From: Corynebacterium afermentans subsp. afermentans
GTDB taxonomy: Bacteria; Actinomycetota; Actinomycetes; Mycobacteriales; Mycobacteriaceae
DNA: 64,000 bases
Assembly: GCF_030408355.1 (NCBI RefSeq)
Contig: NZ_CP046606.1
Coordinates: 1,612,001-1,676,000, forward strand
Direction of reading: 5' to 3'
The stretch's first letter is position 1. Every line of letters starts with the position of its first letter. Shown here piece after piece: positions 47,066 to 53,558 of this stretch. A program made the translations under genes and the position numbers. The notes below the pieces were generated by a model that saw only the letters and a program-made list of their open reading frames with translations, made no database searches and had not been told where the DNA came from.

Positions 47066-48199
47066 TTACTCGGGGTGCGCGGAGATGGTCCACGGGTCCG
47101 TGCGGATGTGCAGGATCTCGGTGTCCACGCTCAACGGAGCCACGATACTCTCCGCCTGCTCGGTCCAGGGAAACTCGCTGGCCCAGTGGGCGGTGTCGAT
47201 CACGGCCGGCCCGCCGGTGCGCAGGTGCTCGTCCACCGGGTGGTGGCGCAGGTCGGAGGTGACGTAGACGTCCACGCCGAGCTTAGCTACATCGGCGAGG
47301 AAGCTGTCGCCGGAGCCCGAGGACACCGCGACGCGTCGCACGATCTGGTCCGGGTCGCCGGCGGCGCGCACGCCCCACGCGGTTTCCGGCAGCGCGTTTG
47401 CCACCTGCTGGGTGAACTCGCTAAGCGTCATCGGCTCTTCCAGCTCGCCGATGCGGCCCAGGCCGGTCGCCGTGTCGAGGTCGCTGGTGTCGGCCATCTG
47501 CACCACGTCGAACGCGGGTTCTTCGTAGGGGTGGGCTTCGCGCAGCTTCTCGACGATCCTCCGGCGGTCCCGCGCCCGAGCCACAAACTCGATGCGGATC
47601 TCGTCCGCTGTGTAGTGCGCACCCACGGCCCCGTCGGTGGGGTTCGCGCCGTCGACGGGGGTGAACTCGCCGGTGCCCTCGAAGGAGAAGGCGCACTCGC
47701 GGTAGTCGCCGATCGCGCCGGCGCCGGCTTCGAACAGCGCGCGTTTCAGGTCCGCGGCGGCTGCCGGCGGGACGTGCACGCCCCAGCGATCGGTGGCGTC
47801 CAGGGTGACGGGTTTGATCGGGCGGCCAGGCGTGATGCCGACGAGCTCCGCCAGCTTGTCCGAGACACCCGGGCGGGCCGAATCGGCGTTGGTGTGCGCG
47901 GCGAACAGCGCGCAGCCGCCGGCCAGCAGAGTGTGGATGACCTTGCCCTTCGGCGTGTTCGCCGCCACGGAGTGCACGCCGCGCAAAAGCAGCGGGTGGT
48001 GCACGACCAGCAGCTGGGCACCTGCGGCGACGGCACGCTCGGCCACCTTTTGGGTGCAGTCGAGCGCGAAGGCCACCTTGGTCACCTTCGCGTCCGGGTC
48101 GCCGCAGATCAGCCCCACCTGGTCCCAGCTTTCCGCCAGCGCAGGCGGGTAGGCCGCCTCGAGCGCGTCAACAACTGTCTGCACTGTTACGTCTGTCAT
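47066..48199 (-). CDS. Nif3-like dinuclear metal centre protein
   Basis: A 377-residue protein of the NIF3/YbgI/YqfO family, with metal-ligand segments LLVVHHPLLLRGV, AAHTNADSA and TSDLRHHPVDE plus the C-terminal GPAVIDTAHWASE. The middle carries the YqfO-like insert (IEFVARARDRRRIVEKLREAHPYEEPAFDVV), as in Gram-positive members. The biochemical role of the family is not settled (GTP cyclohydrolase-like fold, DNA-linked functions proposed). The ATG at 48199 (MTDVTVQTVVDALEAAYP) is right; longer frames cross into the divergent HAD gene. Confidence 0.9.
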   Translation of the reverse strand: MTDVTVQTVVDALEAAYPPALAESWDQVGLICGDPDAKVTKVAFALDCTQKVAERAVAAGAQLLVVHHPLLLRGVHSVAANTPKGKVIHTLLAGGCALFAAHTNADSARPGVSDKLAELVGITPGRPIKPVTLDATDRWGVHVPPAAAADLKRALFEAGAGAIGDYRECAFSFEGTGEFTPVDGANPTDGAVGAHYTADEIRIEFVARARDRRRIVEKLREAHPYEEPAFDVVQMADTSDLDTATGLGRIGELEEPMTLSEFTQQVANALPETAWGVRAAGDPDQIVRRVAVSSGSGDSFLADVAKLGVDVYVTSDLRHHPVDEHLRTGGPAVIDTAHWASEFPWTEQAESIVAPLSVDTEILHIRTDPWTISAHPE

Positions 48200-48235
48200 G
48201 GCAGCCAGCCTACAAATTTGGAACAGTGGGCAGGT

Positions 48236-48868
48236 GTGAACGCCACTTTGCTTTTCGACGTCGACGGCACGCTGATCGACTCCTTCCCCGGCATCAGGCA
48301 CGGCTTCCTAGTCGGTCTGGAGGCAGTGGGGTGGGACACACCCAGCGAGGAATTTATCCGCCGCATCCCCGGCCCGCCCATGCCGGAGACGATGCGCTCG
48401 CTCGGCATGTCTGCCGCGCAGGTAGAAACCGCCATGCGCGCCTACTCGGACTACATGTCCGGCGAGGGCTGGCAGCGCTTCGAGGTCTACCCCGGCATGG
48501 ATGCGCTGGTGCAGCGCTTAGCCGGGGAGGGCTACCGCGTGTGCACGGCGACGTCGAAAAGCGAACGCTTCGCACGCGCCGCGCTGGAACGCGCGGGGCT
48601 TTTGGAACACATTGATTTCCTCGGCGCCGCGTCAAATGACGGAAAGCGCGCGAAGAAGGTCGACGTGATCCGGCACGTGCTGGATCAGGCCGCGCCCGAG
48701 CGCCCGCTGATGGTCGGCGACCGGCTGCACGACTTCCAGGGCGCCAAAGAGTTTGGCATCCCGAGCGTGGCCATGACCTGGGGCTACGGCGCTGACCAAG
48801 AGTGGGATTTGGCCGACTATGTGGCGCGCGACGCCGCCGAGCTAGAAAGGATTATCCGTGAGTTCTAA
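48236..48868 (+). CDS. HAD hydrolase, phosphoglycolate phosphatase-like
   Basis: A 210-residue HAD-superfamily phosphatase: motif I FDVDGTLIDS, motif II TATSKSE, Lys in KRAKKVDVI, and motif III/IV VGDRLHDFQGA. The cap is the small helical type of phosphoglycolate phosphatase relatives. The start is GTG at 48236 (VNATLLFDVDG); no nearby ATG. Its end overlaps the LMW-PTP gene by 11 bases, so two phosphatases are co-translated. Two dispersed 11-bp words lie within this short gene. Confidence 0.9.
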   Translation: MNATLLFDVDGTLIDSFPGIRHGFLVGLEAVGWDTPSEEFIRRIPGPPMPETMRSLGMSAAQVETAMRAYSDYMSGEGWQRFEVYPGMDALVQRLAGEGYRVCTATSKSERFARAALERAGLLEHIDFLGAASNDGKRAKKVDVIRHVLDQAAPERPLMVGDRLHDFQGAKEFGIPSVAMTWGYGADQEWDLADYVARDAAELERIIREF

Positions 48869-49334
48869 ATTGCACATCGACTTTGTGTGCACCGGCAACA
48901 TCTGCCGCTCCCCGATGGCGGAGGTGATCGTCCGGGAGAAATTGGCGCAGGAGGGGCTTGCGGACGCGGTCACGGTGACGTCGTCAGGCATTGGCGGCTG
49001 GCACGTGGGGCACAAGGCCGACGAGCGGGCGCGCGCGGAGCTGGCGGCCCACGGCTACGACGGCGAGGCGCACCGCGCCCAACAGTTCGGGTTTGCGCAG
49101 GAGCAGGCGGACCTCATCGTCGCGCTGGACACGAACCACGTCTCCGAGCTGGTCGCCCGCGGTGTGGACGAGGACAAGGTGCGCCTCATCCGTTCGTTCG
49201 ACCCCGCTGCTGAGGAAGGCGCCGGCGTGGCCGACCCCTACTACGGCGGGCCCCAGGGCTTCACCGTCGTGCGCGAGCAGATCGAGTCCGCAGCTGACGG
49301 CATTATTGCCTGGGTGCGCAAGCGACTAGACTGA
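48858..49334 (+). CDS. Low-molecular-weight protein-tyrosine phosphatase
   Basis: A 158-residue phosphatase with the P-loop CTGNICRS (nucleophile Cys, C-x5-R) near the N-terminus and the general-acid Asp in VADPYYGG. It resembles the secreted PtpA of mycobacteria and PtpA of C. glutamicum. The GTG at 48858 has AAAGGA upstream and overlaps the HAD gene. Seven bases separate it from the SURF1 gene. Confidence 0.92.
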   Translation: MSSKLHIDFVCTGNICRSPMAEVIVREKLAQEGLADAVTVTSSGIGGWHVGHKADERARAELAAHGYDGEAHRAQQFGFAQEQADLIVALDTNHVSELVARGVDEDKVRLIRSFDPAAEEGAGVADPYYGGPQGFTVVREQIESAADGIIAWVRKRLD

Positions 49335-49340
49335 CCCGGC

Positions 49341-50246
49341 GTGAGCGCCAACAATCAATCGTCCAAGCCGTGGTGGCGGCAGATGCTTACCCCCGGCTGG
49401 GTCATCGCGGCGCTGTTAATCGGGGTGTTCTCCTACTACGCGTTTACGTTCCTGGCGCCGTGGCAGCTGGGCAAAAACGAGGCGCTTGTAGAGCGTAACG
49501 AGCACATCTCCGCCGCCTTCGAGCATGACCCGGAGCCGTTGACCTCCCGTGTCGGCGCCGACGGTTCCCTGGGGGCCGACGCCGAGTGGTCCCGCGTGGT
49601 CGCCACCGGCCGCTACACCGGCTCCGACGTGTTACTTCGCCTGCGGCCCGTCGACGGCACGCCCGCCTTCCAGGTCCTCACCCCGTTTGTGCTGGACGAC
49701 GGTCGCGCGATCGTCGTCCACCGCGGCTGGGTGAAGGCCGAAAACTCCACTCAGGTGCCCGCCGTGGAACCGGCGCCGACCGGCGAGGTCACCATCACCG
49801 GCCTGCTGCGCGCCGATGAGGGCGAGCACCCCAACCCGCCCATGCACGAGCAGGGCTACGACATGGTCTACTCCATCAGCCCCGCGCAGGTCGGCTCGCT
49901 GACCGGCACCGATGTGGTCTCGCCATACTTGCAGCTCCTCGGCGGCGAAGCGGGCGTGCTCGACCCGATCCCGCTGCCGCAGCTCGAAACAGGCAACCAC
50001 CTCTCCTACGGGCTGCAGTGGATCCTGTTCGGCCTCGCCGCCCCCGCCGGCCTGATCTACTTCCTCTACTCCGACTCCCGCGAGCGGCGCCGCTTCGAAG
50101 CCGAGCAGGAGCAATTGCTTCTCGACGACACCACCGCCGCCGGCAGCCCCGACCCCGTTGCTCCCGCTGCCCCTAGTCGCCAGCGCTACGGCTCGTCGCG
50201 CGCCAACCCGTGGGCCAAGGCCTACGATAAGGAAAAAGAACGCTAG
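49341..50246 (+). CDS. SURF1-family cytochrome oxidase assembly protein
   Basis: A 301-residue membrane protein with one helix near each end (WVIAALLIGVFSYYAFTFLAP and LQWILFGLAAPAGLIYFLY) and a conserved domain between them. The helix-flanking WQLGKNEALVERN, VVHRGWVKAEN and NHLSYGLQWILF motifs are those of SURF1. The family helps insert heme a into cytochrome aa3 oxidase, so it serves the CtaC/E/F complex encoded at the other end of the window. The start is GTG at 49341. The C-terminal 60 residues are cytosolic, acidic then basic, an actinobacterial addition. Confidence 0.9.
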   Translation: MSANNQSSKPWWRQMLTPGWVIAALLIGVFSYYAFTFLAPWQLGKNEALVERNEHISAAFEHDPEPLTSRVGADGSLGADAEWSRVVATGRYTGSDVLLRLRPVDGTPAFQVLTPFVLDDGRAIVVHRGWVKAENSTQVPAVEPAPTGEVTITGLLRADEGEHPNPPMHEQGYDMVYSISPAQVGSLTGTDVVSPYLQLLGGEAGVLDPIPLPQLETGNHLSYGLQWILFGLAAPAGLIYFLYSDSRERRRFEAEQEQLLLDDTTAAGSPDPVAPAAPSRQRYGSSRANPWAKAYDKEKER

Positions 50247-50276
50247 CTTCGCCCGCCTGAAAGGGGACGGTTGACC

Positions 50277-50702
50277 GTGATTGATGCCGAACAGCTCCAC
50301 TCCGCCCTGTTCACCCTGGAAGCGGCAGGTGTTGGTTTGGCGAACGGCATCGAAACCGACGACATCGACGACGCCGTCGCCGACCACCCCGTCACGTTTG
50401 GCAGTCGGCCCTTCGCGGTGTTGTCCCAGGTGGCGCAGCTTGCCGAGTCCGCCGACGACGAGGAGGCGCTGTTCGTCCTCGCCCACCCCGGTTCCTTGGA
50501 AACCCGCGCCGCGCGCGCCTGCACCGCCGCCGGCGTCGAGCTGTGGGACCTCGCCGTCGTCCCCGACGCCAAAGGCTCCGTGGCAGGCTCCGCCCGGGTG
50601 CGGTTTTCCGAGTGGGACGTCGCCGACGTGCCCTTCTCCGGCCCCTCCCCCTGCTTCGAGCTGGCCATCCTCGCCGCCGTCGAGTCCCGCCCCTTCGCCT
50701 GA
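50277..50702 (+). CDS. Hypothetical protein downstream of SURF1
   Basis: A 141-residue acidic protein with no signal or membrane segment. It reads VIDAEQLHSALFTLEAAGVG at the start and contains EEALFVLAHPGSLETRAARACTAAGVELWDLAVVPD, which suggests an alpha/beta fold. I do not recognise the family. GTG at 50277 lies ten bases from AGGGG; a TTG at 50271 is the alternative. It is followed by a strong hairpin and the insertion sequence. Confidence 0.65.
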   Translation: MIDAEQLHSALFTLEAAGVGLANGIETDDIDDAVADHPVTFGSRPFAVLSQVAQLAESADDEEALFVLAHPGSLETRAARACTAAGVELWDLAVVPDAKGSVAGSARVRFSEWDVADVPFSGPSPCFELAILAAVESRPFA

Positions 50703-50720
50703 CCGGCCCCCAAAAAGACA

Positions 50721-50755
50721 GCGCAAACCCTGGGCACCAAACCCTGGGTTCGCGC
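50721..50755 (-). terminator. Hairpin at the left flank of the IS
   Basis: GCGCAAACCCTGGG and CCCTGGGTTCGCGC face each other around CACCAAA, a 14-bp stem with two mismatches. In the minus direction it runs into TGTCTTTTTGG, so it should stop transcription leaving the transposase. Its arm matches the CCCAGGGTTTGCG unit repeated on the other side of the element. Confidence 0.65.
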
Positions 50756-50772
50756 AAAAATAGGCGGCGGGA

Positions 50773-52461
50773 TCAAGCGGTTAATGCGCCACGATTGAAT
50801 ATTTGCTGGAGTATCTCACGTGGGGTTGCTCCGCCGAGGACTTGTCGTGGTGTGTCGTTGAGTTCGTCTTGTACCCAGGCGACGTGCTCGGGGGTTACTT
50901 CGGCGAAGTCGGTGCCCTTTTTGTAGAAGCGGCGGCGGATCTCACCGTTGGTGTTCTCGTTGGTCGGCCGCTGCCACGGCGCGTGCGGATCGCAAAAGTA
51001 CACCTCGCAGCCGTCTTTGATGCGCACACGTGCGGTTTCAGCCATTTCCACGCCTTGATCCCAGGTGATGGTCTTGAGCTGTTCAGCGTTGAGGTCTTTG
51101 ACCATCTGCTGGATCGTTGCAATCACCGTCATCGATGTGTGTTCGGTGGGCAGATGACCAAGCAGGGTGTAGCGGCTGGTGCGCTCCACCAGGGTAATCA
51201 GCGCGCTTTTGCCGCCGGTGCCGATAACAAGATCGCCTTCCCAGTGCCCGGGGATTGCCCGGTCGTCAGCCTCTGGGCTGCGCTTGGTGATTTCAGCACC
51301 TTTGATCCACGGCTTACCGGTGAGCACACCGGCATTACGGGGCCGAGCTTTTCGCCGCTTGCCGCCGCGGATGAGCACATCTTGGGTCTTCATCACCGCT
51401 TCAAGCTCGGCGCGCAAGCTGCCTTTGCCCTGGATGTACAAGGCACTGTAGATCGCTTCGTGGGAAATACGCATGCTTTCATCATCGGCGAAAGCATGCT
51501 GAAGCCACACACTGATGCGCCCGGGCGACCACCGGCGGGCAAGACACGTCACCACCACAGCACGAAGTGCCGGGTTGTCGTCAAGCTTGCGCACCTTCGG
51601 CCGGTGCGCACGCGCCTTGGCGCCCAGGCCGGCTTGCCGGGCGTTGTAGTACACCGTGGCCTCACCGTCTTCGCCGGGAACTTCCCACCCGTTGCGGGCG
51701 ATTTCCCGGCTGATCACGCTATGGTGGCGCCCCAGAAGTGCTCCGATCTGCCTGGCTGACATTCCCTGGCTGCACCCATGTTGGATCGTCAGGCGGTCTT
51801 CATACGACAGTCGGACCCCGCGGCCGACTTTCACACGGTCCTCGGCATAGTCGGCAGGCGCGTGGCCTGCCTGTGTTTTCATTGGTGCTGGCACGGAATC
51901 AACTTTGCTGTGTGCAGGTGGTTTTACCGTGCAAGCCTCCGGCGTGTCCGCGCGCTGTGACGCATCACGGTTTCCGCCCGCCTTCTCCTGGCGTGCTTGC
52001 TGCACCCAGCGATACACCGAATTCGCAGACCGGTCGAACGCCGCCGCAACCTCGTCAACCGGCTCACCAGCCAGCACCCGTGCGACCGCGTCAGCTTTCT
52101 GCTGCGGGGTGATGCGGGGCTTTTGCTGCAGTTCGGTGAGCACACCGACTTTCGCCAACCGCTGGTACAACGCCCCTGGTGACATGCCTAACGTCGCAGC
52201 CGCATCCGGTACCGACATACCTGAAGCCACCAGCGCCACCGCCTCGTCGATGAGCTGGTCACGTGCACGTGCCAACGCCTTCTTCGGCGGGAGCACGCCT
52301 GCTTGCTTGACCCATTCATAAACCGTGGCCTCTGCCACACCGGCCTCACGAGCAATCTCGCCGACATCATCGCCTGCAACAAGCCGCGCCACAGACGCAG
52401 CCTTCACATCCTTCGGAGTCCAACGACCAGCCACAACAACCTCCAAGTCGAGGTGGCGCAT
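50773..52461 (-). CDS. IS30-family transposase with three extra N-terminal helix-turn-helix units
   Basis: A 562-residue transposase, well above the roughly 340-460 of usual IS30 members. The C-terminal DDE domain is complete: Asp410 in HWEGDLVIG, Asp468 in TWDQGVE and Glu502 in RPTNENTNGE, with the D-33-E spacing of the family. The usual HTH_38 unit is at about 219-262 (YEDRLTIQHGCSQGMSARQIG). Before it lie three further helix-turn-helix units at about 14-53, 68-102 and 118-155, the last like an IS3 OrfA/HTH_23 repeat. The ATG at 52461 begins beside the right inverted repeat. The frame is intact, so it may be active. Confidence 0.9.
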   Translation of the reverse strand: MRHLDLEVVVAGRWTPKDVKAASVARLVAGDDVGEIAREAGVAEATVYEWVKQAGVLPPKKALARARDQLIDEAVALVASGMSVPDAAATLGMSPGALYQRLAKVGVLTELQQKPRITPQQKADAVARVLAGEPVDEVAAAFDRSANSVYRWVQQARQEKAGGNRDASQRADTPEACTVKPPAHSKVDSVPAPMKTQAGHAPADYAEDRVKVGRGVRLSYEDRLTIQHGCSQGMSARQIGALLGRHHSVISREIARNGWEVPGEDGEATVYYNARQAGLGAKARAHRPKVRKLDDNPALRAVVVTCLARRWSPGRISVWLQHAFADDESMRISHEAIYSALYIQGKGSLRAELEAVMKTQDVLIRGGKRRKARPRNAGVLTGKPWIKGAEITKRSPEADDRAIPGHWEGDLVIGTGGKSALITLVERTSRYTLLGHLPTEHTSMTVIATIQQMVKDLNAEQLKTITWDQGVEMAETARVRIKDGCEVYFCDPHAPWQRPTNENTNGEIRRRFYKKGTDFAEVTPEHVAWVQDELNDTPRQVLGGATPREILQQIFNRGALTA

Positions 52462-52472
52462 TCACCCACTGA
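50773..52472 (-). mobile_element. IS30-family insertion sequence
   Basis: About 1.7 kb bounded by imperfect 20-bp inverted repeats: 50773-50792 (TCAAGCGGTTAATGCGCCAC) and the complement of 52453-52472 (TCAGTGGGTGAATGCGCCAC), 16 of 20 matching. The transposase occupies nearly the whole length, and its last codons lie in the left repeat. No clear target duplication is visible by eye. It contains none of the dispersed 11-bp words, consistent with recent arrival. The element ends next to repeat units on both sides. Confidence 0.82.
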
Positions 52473-52500
52473 CAACTCCGGCCGATGCCGGGGTTTGGCC

Positions 52501-52590
52501 CCCAGGGTCTGCGGGCGGTCGCGCCCTTCCCAGGGTTTGCGGGCGGTCAAGCCCCATCCCAGGGTTTGCGGGCGGTCAAGCCCCATCCCC
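52501..52590. repeat. Three tandem 28-29 bp repeats
   Basis: Three consecutive copies start at 52501, 52529 and 52558 with the core CCCAGGGTTTGCGGGCGGTC; the second and third are identical for 29 bases and the first has diverged. The complement of the CCCAGGGTTTGCG core also appears at 50721-50734 on the other side of the IS. Confidence 0.8.
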
Positions 52591-52593
52591 GCG

Positions 52594-52720
52594 CTAGATG
52601 CTTACTCCTAAACGCTTACTTCTCGACGAACCCCCGGCCGCGCCCGCTACTGCACTCGAGGAGTAAGCATCCTGGGGTAAGCATCTAGGCCGGGTAAGCA
52701 TTCTGGGGTAAGCATCCTCG
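52594..52720. repeat. Repeat cluster B with GTAAGCATC units
   Basis: CTAGATGCTTACTCC (52594) and CGCTTACTT (52612) are followed by GAGTAAGCATCC (52661), GGGTAAGCATCTAG (about 52675), GGGTAAGCATTC (about 52693) and GGGTAAGCATCC (about 52707). The first 30 bases are the reverse complement of part of cluster A (about 45158-45187), and the CATCCTGGGGTAAGCATCTA stretch is shared in the same orientation. This is one dispersed repeat family in two arrangements. Confidence 0.8.
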
Positions 52721-52796
52721 GCCGAGATGAGTTGAGTTACCCAGCCAACAGCAGTTTTCGCTTCCCACACGGGCTCTGCTAGTCTGCTTGCTACGC

Positions 52797-52872
52797 GCGC
52801 CGTTAGCTCAGCTGGAAGAGCAACTGGTTTACACCCAGTAGGTCGGCGGTTCGAGCCCGTCATGGCGCACCA
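52797..52872 (+). tRNA. tRNA-Val (anticodon TAC)
   Basis: A 76-nt cloverleaf with encoded CCA. The acceptor GCGCCGT pairs with ATGGCGC (one G-U), the D arm is TAGCTCAGCTGGAAGAGC, the anticodon stem ACTGG/CCAGT encloses TTTACAC with anticodon TAC, and the T arm is GGCGG-TTCGAGC-CCGTC. The TAC anticodon reads valine codons GTA/GTG. A hairpin terminator follows. Confidence 0.95.
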
Positions 52873-52877
52873 GATCG

Positions 52878-52911
52878 ATGGTCCCGATCCGGCATTCCGG
52901 AACGGGACCAT
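52878..52911 (+). terminator. Terminator of tRNA-Val
   Basis: ATGGTCCCGATCCGG and CCGGAACGGGACCAT form a 15-bp stem with one mismatch around CATT, six bases after the tRNA. The T tract is short. Confidence 0.75.
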
Positions 52912-52968
52912 TCGCATTGCTGCCTAGCCCCGCCACGCGGCCAGCGCTGGCCAAAACCCCCGGCGCGG

Positions 52969-53382
52969 CTAGCGGTTGCGCGGGGTGAGGCAGGATGCCT
53001 GCCAGGCGCCGAAGCGTTCCGCCTTCGTCTGGGTGAAGCCGGCGAGCTGCGCGGACTCGGCGATTTCGCTGGGCGGGACCACCCCGGCGGAACCCTCGGA
53101 GCCGGCCCCGGGGGTCATCAGCCAGATGCGGCCGCCGGGGCCGAGGCCGCGGGAGACGTCGACGAGATCGTCGACGAGGTCGCCGTCGCCGTCGCGGAAC
53201 CAGAGGAGGATGGTGTCGCAGGGTTCGTCCGCGTCTTCGTCGAGAAGCTCGGCCCCGATGGCATCCTCGATGGCCTCCGAGATGGCGGAATCCGCGTCCT
53301 CGTCCCAGCCGATCTCCTGCACAACATCACCCGGTTTTACCCCCAGGCGGGATGCGTAGGTGTCCACTCCTGTGGCACTCAA
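52969..53382 (-). CDS. DUF3052 family protein
   Basis: A 137-residue cytosolic protein matching the actinobacterial DUF3052 family: SATGVDTYASRLGVKPGDVVQEIGWDEDAD at the start, then TILLWFRDGDGDLVDDLVD and RIWLMTPGAGSEG. The fold resembles a small Rossmann-like domain; function unknown. The TTG at 53382 is chosen because homologues begin with (M)SATGVD and a GGAGGA site lies ten bases upstream; longer readings to 53445 add unrelated residues. It diverges from aceE. Confidence 0.85.
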   Translation of the reverse strand: MSATGVDTYASRLGVKPGDVVQEIGWDEDADSAISEAIEDAIGAELLDEDADEPCDTILLWFRDGDGDLVDDLVDVSRGLGPGGRIWLMTPGAGSEGSAGVVPPSEIAESAQLAGFTQTKAERFGAWQASCLTPRNR

Positions 53383-53462
53383 AACTCCATGTCCTCCGTT
53401 TTTATCAAGATGTGGTTTGGGCGACAGCTTAACGTCGAGAAGCAAAGAATGCTCGCAAACCC

Positions 53463-53476
53463 GTGATTAGTCTCAC
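53463..53476. promoter_or_regulatory. GlxR-type site upstream of aceE
   Basis: GTGATTAGTCTCAC matches the CRP/GlxR core GTGA-N6-TCAC exactly, although the central TA of the consensus is AG. It lies 83-96 bases before the aceE GTG, a usual activator position. GlxR control of central carbon genes, including aceE, is known in C. glutamicum. Confidence 0.55.
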
Positions 53477-53558
53477 CAAAGAGTACCCGCTGTAAGACCG
53501 CACGCGCGCGAGCACGTATCCTTGGGGCGTATTGCCCGACTGAAGCCAGGAGGTTGAA

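Larger units (their letters stand above)
52473..52796. other. Repeat-rich intergenic region between the IS and tRNA-Val
   Basis: About 320 bases without a gene. It holds the tandem CCCAGGGTTTGCG repeats (52501-52590), repeat cluster B (52594-52720) and the tRNA promoter region, with a TAGTCT box at 52780-52785, 12 bases before the tRNA. Confidence 0.7.

Noticed and set aside
52501..52590. A CRISPR array
   Set aside because: The three 28-29 bp units are directly adjacent with no spacers, and no cas genes are present.
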